Shown here in pieces: positions 1 to 10,639 of a DNA stretch of 64,000 nt. The notes under the pieces were generated by a model, which did not search any database, had not been told where the DNA came from, and saw only the letters and a program-made list of their open reading frames with translations. Every line of letters begins with the position of its first letter. The stretch's first letter is position 1. Location: contig NZ_VRLV01000001.1 of the NCBI RefSeq assembly GCF_009760925.1, positions 434,001 to 498,000 on the forward strand, written 5' to 3'. Position numbers and translations under genes: made by a program. The DNA comes from Nonomuraea typhae. GTDB lineage: Bacteria; Actinomycetota; Actinomycetes; Streptosporangiales; Streptosporangiaceae.

Positions 1-1
1 G

Positions 2-763
2 ATGGGGGAGCCCATTCTGCTCGTGGGCGGGTTCCGGGCGCTGCTGATGCAGGGGCTGCACCCGCGGGCGATGCGCGGAGTCCTGCAGAACTCCGCGCTC
101 ATGGACCCGCACGAGTCGTGGTCGCGGTTCATGCGCACCACCGAGTTCGTCCGGGTGCGCACGTACGGCACGCTGCCCGAGGTGGAGCGGGCCGGGCGGC
201 GGGTGCGGAAGATCCATGCCAGGCTGCGCGCCCACGATCCGGACACGGGCGAGGACTACCGGCTGGACGAACCCGGGGCGTTGCTCTGGGTGCACGTCGG
301 CGAGGTGGACTCCTACCTGTCGGTGGCCCGGCGGGCCGGGGTGAGGTTGTCGGACGCCGATGCCGACGGCTTCGTCCGGGAATGGCGGCGGGCGGCCGAG
401 GTGGTCGGCCTGAATCCGCGGGACGCGCCGGGCAGCGTGGCGGAGCTGCGCGCCTACATCGAGGCCCGGCGGCCGGAGCTGCGGTTCGTGCCCGAGGCGG
501 CGCATCCGCTGGTGCGGTCGCTGAACGCGCCCCTGCCGCTGCGTCTGGCACCGCTGCGGCCGGTGTTGCCCGCGCTCACCCTGCTGGCGTTCGCGACGTT
601 GCCACGCTGGGCGCGGAGGTTGTACGGCCTGCCGGCCACGCCGGTCGGCGACCTGTGGGCCACGGCCACGCTGCGGACGTTGCACGCGGGGCTCGGGCTG
701 GTCCCGGCCCAGGTCCGCTACGGCTCCGACGCTCAGCGGGCCCGGCGGCTGACGGTTGCCTGA
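2..763 (+). CDS. DUF2236 (MpaB-like oxygenase) family protein, 5'-partial
   Basis: The protein matches the DUF2236 family, relatives of the fungal MpaB oxygenase and rubber oxygenase catalytic domains. Visible hallmarks are the N-terminal GGFRALLMQGLHP stretch with its conserved His, the Arg-rich segment after it, and the WVHVGEVDSY stretch near residue 100. An ATG lies at base 2, but family members usually have about 20-30 residues before the GG-RALLMQ-HP motif, so the true start is probably upstream of the window. The C-terminus is complete. The role is presumed to be an uncharacterised haem-dependent oxygenase. It is followed by the riboflavin operon promoter and has no visible functional link to it. 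Confidence 0.75.
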   Translation: MGEPILLVGGFRALLMQGLHPRAMRGVLQNSALMDPHESWSRFMRTTEFVRVRTYGTLPEVERAGRRVRKIHARLRAHDPDTGEDYRLDEPGALLWVHVGEVDSYLSVARRAGVRLSDADADGFVREWRRAAEVVGLNPRDAPGSVAELRAYIEARRPELRFVPEAAHPLVRSLNAPLPLRLAPLRPVLPALTLLAFATLPRWARRLYGLPATPVGDLWATATLRTLHAGLGLVPAQVRYGSDAQRARRLTVA

Positions 764-766
764 CCG

Positions 767-795
767 TTGACCAAGCTAGCGCTTGGTGATGAAAT
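767..795 (+). promoter_or_regulatory. Candidate promoter of the riboflavin operon with an inverted repeat in the spacer
   Basis: TTGACC (767-772) is followed after 17 bp by TGAAAT (790-795). The spacer contains a perfect inverted repeat, ACCAAGC (770-776) and GCTTGGT (781-787), separated by TAGC. It lies about 60 bp before the FMN aptamer. The repeat could be a protein operator in addition to the riboswitch, or a short hairpin ending the upstream gene. This rests only on motif spacing. Confidence 0.4.
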
Positions 796-857
796 AGGGG
801 CCGGTCGCGCCCGCCGATTCGGGCATGGCAGACTGATAGGCGTAAGAAGAGCTAGCG

Positions 858-980
858 TGCTCCGGGGTCGGTGAAAATCCGAACCGGCGGTGACAGTCCG
901 CGACCCGGCCGATGCCATCGGCCGGTTGACCCGGTGGAATTCCGGGACCGACGGTTAAAGTCCGGATGGGAGGAAGCGCG
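858..980 (+). ncRNA. FMN riboswitch (RFN element)
   Basis: The conserved RFN blocks occur in order: GGTCGGTGAAAATCCGAACC near 866-885, then CGGCGGTGACAGTCCGCGA to about 903, a variable hairpin (CCGGCCGATGCCATCGGCCGG), ACCGACGGTTAAAGTCCGGA and GGGAGGAAG near 968-976. It sits 100 bp before ribD. Downstream are hairpins (for example GTGGTGG and CCACCAC within 1011-1031) but no U-tract. That suggests FMN represses translation start at the AGGAGG site (1074-1079) rather than terminating transcription. Identification of the aptamer is secure; the mode of control is inference. Confidence 0.95.
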
Positions 981-1085
981 CGGGTGCCCGGCTTGTGGCC
1001 GGGCGCCGTCGTGGTGGCGTACGCCCACCACCGCACCCCCGGGGTTCGCCGTGGCTTGAAGCTACTGGCGAGTAGGAGGTCCCGG

Positions 1086-2171
1086 GTGGCGGAACCCCTT
1101 GACGATGCCACCATGGCGCGGGCGGTCGAACTGGCCGCGCACGGACTCGGCACCACCAGCCCCAACCCCGTCGTCGGCTGCGTCATCCTCGACGCCTCCG
1201 GCGTCCCCGCAGGCGAGGGCTTCCACGCCTACCGCGGCGGCCCCCACGCCGAGGTCGTCGCCCTGCGCGCCGCCGGCGAGCGGGCCCGCGGCGGCACCGC
1301 CTATGTCACCCTCGAACCCTGCGACCACACCGGCAGCACCGGCCCCTGCACCGAGGCGCTGCTGGCCGCGGGCATCGCCCGCGTCGTCTACGCCGTCGCC
1401 GACCCCAACCCGGTCGCGGCCGGCGGCGCCGAGCGGCTGCGCGGCCACGGCGTCGAGGTCGAGCAGGGCCTGCTGGCCGAGGCGGCGGAACGCGTCAACG
1501 CCGCCTGGCTCACCTCCGTGCGCCTCGGCAGGACCCACGTCACCTGGAAGTTCGCCGCCACGCTCGACGGCCGCTCGGCCGCCGCGGACGGCACCAGCAA
1601 GTGGATCACCTCGCCGGAGGCCCGGCAGGACGTCCACCGGCTGCGCGCCCAGGCCGACGCGATCATCGCGGGCATCGGCACCGTCCTGGCCGACGACCCG
1701 CTGCTGACCGCGAGAGCACCGGAGAGCGGGGCGCGCACACCGCCGCTGCGGGTGGTCGTCGACACCGGCGCCCGCACCCCCGCCACCGCCCGGGTCCTGG
1801 ACGGCAGCGCCCCGACCCTGCTGGCCGTCGCCGACACCACCGAGACCACCCTGGACGCCGGCCTGCTCCGCCTGCCGTACCGGCCGGACGGGCTCGACCT
1901 GCACGCCCTCCTCAGGGAACTGCACGGCAGGGGCGTGGTCAGCGCCTTCCTCGAGGGCGGCCCCACGCTGGCCGGCGCGTTCCTGCGCGAGGGCCTGATC
2001 GACCGGGTCGTCGGCTACGTCGCGCCCGCGCTGCTCGGCTCCGGCCGCGCCGCGCTCGGGCAGGCGGGGGTGTCCACGATCGCCGGCATCCACTCGCTGG
2101 TCTACGAAGAGGTTTCCCTGATCGGCCCGGACCTTCGCCTGATCGCCCGGCCGGCCCCTAAGGAGAAGTGA
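1086..2171 (+). CDS. ribD: RibD: bifunctional diaminohydroxyphosphoribosylaminopyrimidine deaminase / reductase
   Basis: RibD catalyses two early riboflavin steps: deamination of the pyrimidine product of GTP cyclohydrolase II, then NADPH-dependent reduction of its ribose. The N-terminal half is a cytidine-deaminase-like zinc domain with HAEVVAL and the ligand stretch PCDHTGSTGPC. The C-terminal half is a DHFR-like reductase with KFAATLDGRSA, SKWITSPEAR and FLEGGPTLAGAFL. I chose GTG 1086 because AGGAGG (1074-1079) is well spaced and the protein then starts VAEPLDDATMARAVELA, as family members do; an earlier in-frame ATG at 966 lies inside the riboswitch. The protein has 361 residues and its stop overlaps the ribE start as TGATG. 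Confidence 0.95.
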   Translation: MAEPLDDATMARAVELAAHGLGTTSPNPVVGCVILDASGVPAGEGFHAYRGGPHAEVVALRAAGERARGGTAYVTLEPCDHTGSTGPCTEALLAAGIARVVYAVADPNPVAAGGAERLRGHGVEVEQGLLAEAAERVNAAWLTSVRLGRTHVTWKFAATLDGRSAAADGTSKWITSPEARQDVHRLRAQADAIIAGIGTVLADDPLLTARAPESGARTPPLRVVVDTGARTPATARVLDGSAPTLLAVADTTETTLDAGLLRLPYRPDGLDLHALLRELHGRGVVSAFLEGGPTLAGAFLREGLIDRVVGYVAPALLGSGRAALGQAGVSTIAGIHSLVYEEVSLIGPDLRLIARPAPKEK

Positions 2172-2757
2172 TGTTCACCGGAATCATCGAGGAAATGGGG
2201 GAGATCGTCGCCCTCGACACCCGCGGCGACTCGGCCGTGCTGTCCGTGCGCGGCCCGATCGTCACCTCCGACGCCCGTCACGGGGACTCCATCGCCGTCA
2301 ACGGCGTCTGTCTCACCGTGGTCGGGCACGACGGCGACGTCTTCACCGTCGACGTGATGAAGGAGTCCCTCGACCGCACCTCGCTCGGCGGCCTGGAGAA
2401 GGGCGACGTGGTCAACCTCGAGCGCGCCGTCCGCGCCGACCAGCGGCTCGGCGGCCACATCGTGCAGGGCCACGTGGACGGCACCGCCGTACTGCTGTCC
2501 CGCGAGCCCGGCGAGGCGTGGGACAACCTGCGGTTCAGCCTCCCGCCGGAGCTTGCCCGGTATGTGGCGGAAAAGGGGTCGATCGCCATCGACGGAATCA
2601 GTCTCACCGTCACCACGGTTGACGCCGACAGCTTCGGCGTGAGCCTCATCCCCACCACGCTGCGCCTGACCAACCTGGGCGGGCGCGCGGCCGGGGAGCG
2701 GGTGAACCTGGAGGTCGACGTGATCGCCAAATATGTGGAAAGGCTGGTGGCGGCCCG

Positions 2758-2761
<4 letters not shown>
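2171..2761 (+). CDS. ribE: Riboflavin synthase, alpha subunit
   Basis: It dismutates two molecules of 6,7-dimethyl-8-ribityllumazine to riboflavin and the pyrimidine precursor. The 196-residue protein starts with the signature MFTGIIEEMG and contains two tandem lumazine-binding barrels, each with its SVNGVCLTV-like or SIDGISLTV-like motif, plus GGHIVQGHVDGTA. ATG 2171 overlaps the ribD stop and follows AAGGAGAAG. The 3' end overlaps the transporter gene by ATGA, so the two are translationally coupled. Confidence 0.95.
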
Positions 2762-5119
<2,358 letters not shown>

Positions 5120-5160
5120 CCCATGGCGGGACCGGGCCTGACGTGCGGTAAGTTTCCTGC

Positions 5161-5613
5161 GTGTCTGAGCCCGTGAGCCCGCCGCCGCTGCCCGTGACCT
5201 TCCGCCCGCGCCGCCCGAGGATCGTCGCGTACGGCTTCGCCGTCATCATCATCGCCGGCGCGGTGCTCATGGCCGTCTTCATCGCCGAGCCGTTCCAGCT
5301 GGCGGACCGGATCGGCATCGTCCTGTTCGGGTGCGGGGTGGCCTTCATCCTGCACCTGCTGGGCCGCGTCAGGATCGACGCCGACGAGAAGGGCATCACG
5401 CTCGTCAACGCCCTCCGCACCCACCGCTACACCTGGCCCGAGGTCCTGGACGTCACGCTCTTCGTCGGCGACCCCTGGCCCAAGATCGACTTCTCGGACG
5501 GCCGGACCATCGGCGCCATGGGCATCCAGGGCTCGGAGAAGGCCCGCGCCAAGAAGTCCACGGCCGAGCTCAAGGCCCTGATCCGCACCCACGGCGAGGC
5601 CCCGAACCACTAA
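5161..5613 (+). CDS. PH-domain membrane protein downstream of ribH
   Basis: A 150-residue protein with two membrane segments (about residues 20-41 and 47-64) and then a cytoplasmic bacterial PH-like domain (about 66-145, with RVRIDADEKGITLVN and TYTWPEV-like turns). Small membrane PH proteins next to ribH recur in actinobacteria (Rv1417 type); their function is unknown. The GTG start at 5161 lies 6 nt after TAAGTT (5149-5154), a -10-like element that would give a leaderless transcript. It may therefore have its own promoter besides read-through from ribH, 41 bp upstream. Confidence 0.8.
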   Translation: MSEPVSPPPLPVTFRPRRPRIVAYGFAVIIIAGAVLMAVFIAEPFQLADRIGIVLFGCGVAFILHLLGRVRIDADEKGITLVNALRTHRYTWPEVLDVTLFVGDPWPKIDFSDGRTIGAMGIQGSEKARAKKSTAELKALIRTHGEAPNH

Positions 5614-5618
5614 CCGGC

Positions 5619-5649
5619 TTGATCTCAACCGCGGTTGAGGTTGCAGGAT
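5619..5649 (+). promoter_or_regulatory. MerR-type promoter: 19-bp spacer with a perfect 16-bp palindrome
   Basis: TTGATC (5619-5624) and CAGGAT (5644-5649) are 19 bp apart. The palindrome CTCAACCGCGGTTGAG (5624-5639) fills most of the spacer. A dyad between over-spaced -35 and -10 boxes is the hallmark of MerR/SoxR-family activators, which twist the DNA to align the boxes. No merR gene is in the window, so the regulator would act from elsewhere. It faces the flavin oxidoreductase at 5684. This is inferred from architecture only. Confidence 0.55.
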
Positions 5650-5681
5650 TCCCTTCGCATGTCATTGACGAAGGGAATCCT
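5645..5681 (+). promoter_or_regulatory. Perfect 13-bp inverted repeat ending 2 nt before the start codon
   Basis: AGGATTCCCTTCG (5645-5657) and CGAAGGGAATCCT (5669-5681) flank an 11-nt loop. The right arm ends two bases before ATG 5684 and holds the only Shine-Dalgarno-like bases (AAGGGA). An RNA hairpin here would hide the ribosome site; as DNA it could be an operator overlapping the transcription start. The structure is exact, its role is inferred. Confidence 0.6.
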
Positions 5682-5683
5682 CG

Positions 5684-6529
5684 ATGGAGATCGGCATCGG
5701 CCTGCCCGGACACGCCCCGTGGCGCGACGGCAGGATCTTGGTGGAGTGGGCGCGGAGAGCCGAGGCGCGGGGTTTCTCCACGCTGAGCGTGAGCGACCGG
5801 CTGGTCTGGAACACCCCCGAGCCGCTGCTCACGCTGGCGGCCGCGGCGGGGGCGACCTCGCGGATCCGGTTGCTCACCAGCGTGCTGCTGGGACCGCTGC
5901 GGGCCAACCACGCGCTGTTCGCCAAGGCGGTGGCGACCCTGGACCAGCTCGCGGGTCCCGGCCGGGTGCGGCTGGGGCTGTCGCCCGGGTCGCGGGAGGA
6001 CGACTTCGCCGTCAGCGGCGTGGACTGGGACAGCCGCGGCAAGCAGCTCGACCTCCTGCTGGAGCGGCTCGCCGAGCCGGTGGGGCTCACGCCGGCGACG
6101 GCCGGCGGGCCGCCGCTGCTGTTCGGGGGCGGGTCCAAGGCGACGGTGCGGCGGATCGTGTCCCACGGCACCGGGTGGATCGCGGGGGACGCGACCGTGG
6201 AGGACGTCGAGGGCTTCGCGCCGCGGGTCCGGACGGCGTGGGCCGAGGCGGGCAGGGAGGGGGCGCCGCGGGTGATCGCCTCGGTCATGTACGCGCTCGG
6301 GCCCGGAGCCGAGGCGGCGGTGGCCGATGCGATCGGGCCGTACTACGCCTTCGCCGGAGAGGAGTACTCCCAGTACGGGATCTCCATCGCCTACACCTCG
6401 CCGGAGCAGATCGCCGCCGCGATCCCCGCGTTCGAGCGGGCGGGCTGCGACGAGCTCGTCTTCATGGGCAACGATCCCGATCCCGCCCAGGTGGATCTTC
6501 TGGCCGACGTCGTCCTGACAGGGCGCTGA
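5684..6529 (+). CDS. LLM-class (luciferase-like) flavin oxidoreductase
   Basis: A 281-residue TIM-barrel protein of the bacterial-luciferase-like family that uses FMN or F420. Family features are the start MEIGIGLPGH, the ARRAEARGFSTLSVSDRL block, the ATLDQLAGPGRVRLGLSPG block and GTGWIAGDATVEDV. It is shorter than typical 330-residue members. The substrate cannot be read from the sequence. The 3' end overlaps the oppositely oriented MocR gene by 68 bp. The start at 5684 is fixed by the absence of upstream in-frame candidates before the promoter and hairpin. Confidence 0.85.
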   Translation: MEIGIGLPGHAPWRDGRILVEWARRAEARGFSTLSVSDRLVWNTPEPLLTLAAAAGATSRIRLLTSVLLGPLRANHALFAKAVATLDQLAGPGRVRLGLSPGSREDDFAVSGVDWDSRGKQLDLLLERLAEPVGLTPATAGGPPLLFGGGSKATVRRIVSHGTGWIAGDATVEDVEGFAPRVRTAWAEAGREGAPRVIASVMYALGPGAEAAVADAIGPYYAFAGEEYSQYGISIAYTSPEQIAAAIPAFERAGCDELVFMGNDPDPAQVDLLADVVLTGR

Positions 6530-7886
6530 ACAGGGCCTGGAGGGCCGCCGGGTAGGCGCGCTCCGAAGGGGCGGCGAACCCGGCGAGCAGGCCGTCGCGG
6601 CCGCCGCCGGGGGAGTGGTACAGCTCCTTCAGCCCGCGTACGGCCACGCCCGCGGCGGCGCAGGCGGCCAGCGCCGCCTCCTCGGACGGCAGGCCGGTCA
6701 CCAGGGTGTGCAGCCCGGCGGGCACGCCGTGCGGGGTCAGGGCGGGGAACCCGCGCAGCCCGGACAGCAGGAGCTCACGGCGGCGGCGGTACCGGCCACG
6801 GGCCGAGCGGATGGCCCGGTCGTAGCCGTGGGTGGCGATGAGGTCGGCCAGGACCAGCTGGCCCAGGGACTCGGTGTAGAGGTCCGCCTCCTCCTTGGCC
6901 GCGACGATCGGGGCCACCAGGTGCCGGGGCGCCACCAGCCAGGCCAGGCGCAGGCCGGGGGCCAGGGTCTTGGAGGCGGTGCCGCAGTAGATCGTGCGGC
7001 CGGGGGCGATGCCCTGCAGGGCGCCGACCGGCTGGCGGTCGTAGCGGAACTCGCCGTCGTAGTCGTCCTCGACGATCAGGGCGCCGGCGTCGCGGGCCCA
7101 GTCGCGCAGGGCCTGGCGGCGGGCCGGGTGGAGCGGGACGCCGGTCGGGTACTGGTGGGAGGGGGTGACCACGGCGGCGCCGTGCTCCCCGGTCAGGGCG
7201 TCGGTCCTGGCGCCGTCGGCGTCGACCGGGAGCGGCACGACGGGCAGGGCGGCCCGCCGTACGACCTCGCGGTAGACGTTGTGGCCCGGGTCCTCCATCG
7301 CGACCGGGCGGCCGTCCAGGACGCGGCTGATCAGGGCGAGCCCCTGGTAGAAGCCGGAGGTGACGACGATCTGGCCGGGCGTGGCCAGGACGCCCCGGGT
7401 CCGGCCCAGGTAGCCGGCCAGGGCGGCGCGCAGCTCCGGGCGGCCCTGGGGGTCGCCCGCGGCGAAGACGCCGGTCGGGGAGGCGGCGAGGACGCGGCGG
7501 GTCGCGGCCAGCCAGGCGCGGGCCGGGAACGCGGACAGGTCGGGCCGTCCGGGGCGCAGGTCGTGGAGCAGGGGGTCCGGGCCCGGGCGCGCGTGCGCCG
7601 GTGCGGGGGCGGGCGGCTCGGCGGTCGGGGCGACGCGGGTGCCGGAGCCGGGGTGGGCGGTGAGGTGGCCCTCGGCGGTGAGCTGGTCGTAGGCGGCGCT
7701 GACCGTCCCGCGGGACAGGCCGAGGTGCGCGGCCAGGGCGCGGGTGGAGGGGAGAAGGGCGCCGGGGGCCAGGCGGTGGGCGCGGATGGCCTCGCGCAGG
7801 GCGTGCTCGAGGGCCGCCCGGCGGCCGCCGGTGGCGGGGAGCTCGACGAGCAGGTCCACTTCCGAACTGGCCCACTGTTTCTTCAT
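6462..7886 (-). CDS. MocR/PdxR-type regulator (GntR HTH + class I aminotransferase domain)
   Basis: An N-terminal winged helix (about residues 15-80, with LPSTRALAAHLGLSRGTVS) is followed by a fold-type I aminotransferase-like domain. That domain has the PLP lysine in YCGTASKTLAPGLRL and the VEDDYDGEFRYD stretch. Such proteins sense PLP or amino compounds and often control the divergent gene. ATG 7886 is chosen; a TTG three bases earlier is possible. TAAGAT (minus strand, 7900-7895) lies 8 nt before the ATG, suggesting a leaderless message. It diverges from the phosphoesterase gene, its most likely target apart from itself. The 3' end runs 68 bp into the LLM gene. Confidence 0.88.
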   Translation of the reverse strand: MKKQWASSEVDLLVELPATGGRRAALEHALREAIRAHRLAPGALLPSTRALAAHLGLSRGTVSAAYDQLTAEGHLTAHPGSGTRVAPTAEPPAPAPAHARPGPDPLLHDLRPGRPDLSAFPARAWLAATRRVLAASPTGVFAAGDPQGRPELRAALAGYLGRTRGVLATPGQIVVTSGFYQGLALISRVLDGRPVAMEDPGHNVYREVVRRAALPVVPLPVDADGARTDALTGEHGAAVVTPSHQYPTGVPLHPARRQALRDWARDAGALIVEDDYDGEFRYDRQPVGALQGIAPGRTIYCGTASKTLAPGLRLAWLVAPRHLVAPIVAAKEEADLYTESLGQLVLADLIATHGYDRAIRSARGRYRRRRELLLSGLRGFPALTPHGVPAGLHTLVTGLPSEEAALAACAAAGVAVRGLKELYHSPGGGRDGLLAGFAAPSERAYPAALQALFSALSGRRRPEDPPGRDRDRCP

Positions 7887-7933
7887 CAAGGTGGATCTTA
7901 TGATTGGTCCGGTCGCGGGTTAGCCTGCGGGGC

Positions 7934-8674
7934 ATGAACGTGATCGCGCACCTCAGCGACATCCACATCGACGACGATCCCCGCAGCTCGGAGCGCACAC
8001 GGGTGATCATGGACTACCTGAACGCGCTCCCCGCCGACCTGGACGCGGTCCTGGTCTCGGGGGACATCGCCGATCACGCGCTGCCCCGGGAGTACGAGCG
8101 GGCCCGCGAGCTGCTGGCCTGCCGCCACCCGATCGTGATCTGCCCCGGCAACCACGACGACCGGGCCGCCTTCCGTAAGCACCTGCTCGGCGCGGAGCCG
8201 GACACCGTGCCGGTCAACCAGGTCCTCGAGGGCGCGGGGTTCGTGCTGGCGGCCTGCGACTCCTCGATCCCCGGCGCGGCCAAGGGCGAGCTCGCCGACG
8301 AGACGCTGGCCTGGCTGGACGGCGTCCTGGAGGCGGCGAGGGGGCGGCACGCGCTCGTCGCCTTCCACCACCCGCCGGCCCTCCTGCACGTGCCCGTGCT
8401 CGACGCGATCAGGCAGTACGGCGGGCAGCGCCTGGCCCGGCTCCTGGAACGCCACCCCCACGTGCGCGCCCTGCTCGCCGGGCACGCGCACACCCCGGCG
8501 GCCACGACGTTCGCCGGGCGGCCCCTGCTGGTGGCGCCCGGCGTCGTCTCCACGCTGCGCATGCCGTGGGAGCCCGCCAAGGGCGTGGTCGATCTGGACC
8601 AGCCCCCGTCCCTGGCCTTCCACGTGCTCGACGACGAGGGCCGGCTGACAACGCACTACCGAATGATCCTCTGA
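7934..8674 (+). CDS. Calcineurin-like metallophosphoesterase (CpdA-like)
   Basis: A 246-residue member of the class III phosphodiesterase group. All dimetal motifs are present in order: HLSDIHID (D-x-H), VSGDIAD (GD), CPGNHDD (GNHD), FHHPPA and LLAGHAHTP (GHxH). Closest in layout to 3',5'-cAMP phosphodiesterase CpdA; actual substrates in this group vary. ATG 7934 lies 7 nt after TAGCCT (7921-7926), with TTATGA 17 bp further upstream, a leaderless arrangement. No ribosome site is visible. Confidence 0.88.
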   Translation: MNVIAHLSDIHIDDDPRSSERTRVIMDYLNALPADLDAVLVSGDIADHALPREYERARELLACRHPIVICPGNHDDRAAFRKHLLGAEPDTVPVNQVLEGAGFVLAACDSSIPGAAKGELADETLAWLDGVLEAARGRHALVAFHHPPALLHVPVLDAIRQYGGQRLARLLERHPHVRALLAGHAHTPAATTFAGRPLLVAPGVVSTLRMPWEPAKGVVDLDQPPSLAFHVLDDEGRLTTHYRMIL

Positions 8675-8703
8675 TTCTGGGCCTGCGGTCGTAGGCTGAA
8701 CGG

Positions 8704-9576
8704 GTGGCCGTGGACATCGACTCGCCCGAGAAACTCATCGAGCTGCTGGACCGGCACGCCTACCTGGCCGACGAGGGCCTGGCCACGGCGGCGTTCCTCG
8801 CGCTGCGCATGGGCCGGCCGCTCTTCCTGGAGGGCGAGGCGGGCGTCGGCAAGACCGAGCTGGCCAAGACGCTGGCCGGACTGCTGCGCGCGCCGCTCAT
8901 CCGCCTGCAGTGTTACGAGGGGCTGGACGCCGCCCAGGCGCTCTACGACTGGGACTTCGCCCGGCAGCTCCTGCACCTCAAGGCCGCCGAGGCGGCGGGG
9001 ATCACCGACGTGGGCAGGCTGGAGAGCGAGATCTACGACCGGCGCTTCCTCATCGCCCGGCCGCTGCTCAAGGCGATCGAGACCCAGCCCAGCGTGCTGC
9101 TGGTGGACGAGATCGACCGGGCCGACGACGAGTTCGAGGCGTTCCTGCTGGAGGTGCTGTCCGACTTCACCATCTCCATCCCGGAACTGGGCACGATCCG
9201 GGCGCAGACGCCGCCGGTCGTGATCGTCACCTCCAACCGGACGCGGGAGGTGCACGACGCGCTCAAGCGCCGCTGCCTGTACCACTGGCTGGAGCACCCG
9301 GGCTTCGACCGTGAGGTGGCGATCCTGCTGCGCAGGCTGCCCGCGTGCACCCAGACGCTGGCCGAGCAGGTCGCGCGGGCCGCGCAGCGGCTGCGGACGG
9401 CCGAGCTGGTCAAGCCGCCGGGCGTCGCCGAGACGCTCGACTGGACCGAGGCCCTGCTGACGCTGGGCGCGCGGGAGCTGGATCCGGGCAGGGCCGCGGC
9501 CACGCTCGGGGCGGCGCTGAAGTACCGGGAGGACGTGGAGTCCGTGCTGGCGAACGGCCTGCTGCGCCATGGATGA
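8704..9576 (+). CDS. coxD: MoxR-family AAA+ ATPase, CoxD-like
   Basis: A 290-residue AAA+ chaperone-like ATPase with Walker A GEAGVGKTEL, Walker B VLLVDEIDRAD and sensor VTSNRTREVHDAL. With the next gene it forms the MoxR/VWA pair; CoxD and CoxE insert the metals into the active site of CO dehydrogenase-type molybdenum hydroxylases. GTG 8704 follows TAGGCT (8692-8697) by 6 nt, so the operon message may be leaderless. The 3' end overlaps the next gene by 8 bp. Confidence 0.85.
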   Translation: MAVDIDSPEKLIELLDRHAYLADEGLATAAFLALRMGRPLFLEGEAGVGKTELAKTLAGLLRAPLIRLQCYEGLDAAQALYDWDFARQLLHLKAAEAAGITDVGRLESEIYDRRFLIARPLLKAIETQPSVLLVDEIDRADDEFEAFLLEVLSDFTISIPELGTIRAQTPPVVIVTSNRTREVHDALKRRCLYHWLEHPGFDREVAILLRRLPACTQTLAEQVARAAQRLRTAELVKPPGVAETLDWTEALLTLGARELDPGRAAATLGAALKYREDVESVLANGLLRHG

Positions 9577-10639
9577 GCTGGCCGCGACCATGACCGGGTT
9601 CGCCAGGACGCTGCGGGCCGCCGGGGTGGCGGCCGATCATGAGCGGACCCGGAACCTGCTGCTGGCCCTGGACCACCTCGACGTCACCGATCAGGCCGAG
9701 GTGTACTGGGCCGGTCGGCTGACCCTGTGCGCCTCGCCCGACGACCTTCCCCGCTACGACCGGTGTTTCGCCGCCTACTTCGGCGGGGTCCGGGCGGCCG
9801 GCCGTACCGAGGGGAGGACCGTCACCCGGCACGTGGCGGCGGGGGAAGGCGAGGACGACGAGGGCGGCTCCGCGGAGTCCACCCCGGGTACGGCCAGCCG
9901 CACCGAGCTTCTGCGTCACCGGGACGTGGCCCGGCTGACCGAGGCCGAGCGCGCCGAGGTGCACCGGATGCTGGCGATGCTGCGCGACCGGCGGGCCCGG
10001 CGGCGCTCGCGGCGGTATCGGGCGGCGCACCGCGGGGTTCTCGACCAGAGGCGGACGATCCGCGAGGCGCTGCGCAAGGGCGAGGTGGCGCGGCTGCGCA
10101 GGAAGGCGCACACCACGCGGCCGCGGCGGGTGGTGCTGCTCGTGGACGTGAGCGGGTCGATGTCGCCGTATGCCGAGACACTGCTGCGGTACGCGCATGC
10201 GCTGGTGCGCAGTGAGCCGCGGGCGACCCGGGTGTTCTCGGTGGGCACGCGGCTCACGCACATCACCGGTGAGCTGCGGCATCGCGATCCGGGGACGGCG
10301 TTGAACGAGGTGTCGCGGGTGATTCCGGACTGGAGCGGGGGCACCAGGCTGGGGGAGGAACTCCGGCATTTCCTGAAAAATCATGATGCGCGGGGGGCGA
10401 TTGTCGTCATTGCCTCAGACGGCTGGGAACGTGGCGATCCCGCCCTTCTCGGTGCGCAGATGGCCCGGCTGGCCCGGCAGGCGAACCGGGTGATCTGGGT
10501 GAACCCCCACAAGGGGTATGAGGGGTATGAACCGCTCACCGGTGGGATGCGGGCGGCGCTGCCGTACATCGACGACCTCGTGGCCGGCCACAGCCTGGCG
10601 GCGTTCGAGGCCCTGAGCGAAAGGCTCGGCCATGCGTGA
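9569..10639 (+). CDS. coxE: VWA-domain protein, CoxE-like
   Basis: A 356-residue CoxE-family protein. The C-terminal half is a von Willebrand A domain with a complete metal-ion-dependent adhesion site: DVSGSMS, GGTRLGEEL and IASDGWERGD. The N-terminal half has the alpha-helical region typical of CoxE and a charged linker (GEGEDDEGGSAEST). CoxE works with its MoxR partner on metal insertion into molybdenum hydroxylases. It overlaps both neighbours by 8 bp, so the operon is tightly coupled. Confidence 0.85.
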   Translation: MDELAATMTGFARTLRAAGVAADHERTRNLLLALDHLDVTDQAEVYWAGRLTLCASPDDLPRYDRCFAAYFGGVRAAGRTEGRTVTRHVAAGEGEDDEGGSAESTPGTASRTELLRHRDVARLTEAERAEVHRMLAMLRDRRARRRSRRYRAAHRGVLDQRRTIREALRKGEVARLRRKAHTTRPRRVVLLVDVSGSMSPYAETLLRYAHALVRSEPRATRVFSVGTRLTHITGELRHRDPGTALNEVSRVIPDWSGGTRLGEELRHFLKNHDARGAIVVIASDGWERGDPALLGAQMARLARQANRVIWVNPHKGYEGYEPLTGGMRAALPYIDDLVAGHSLAAFEALSERLGHA

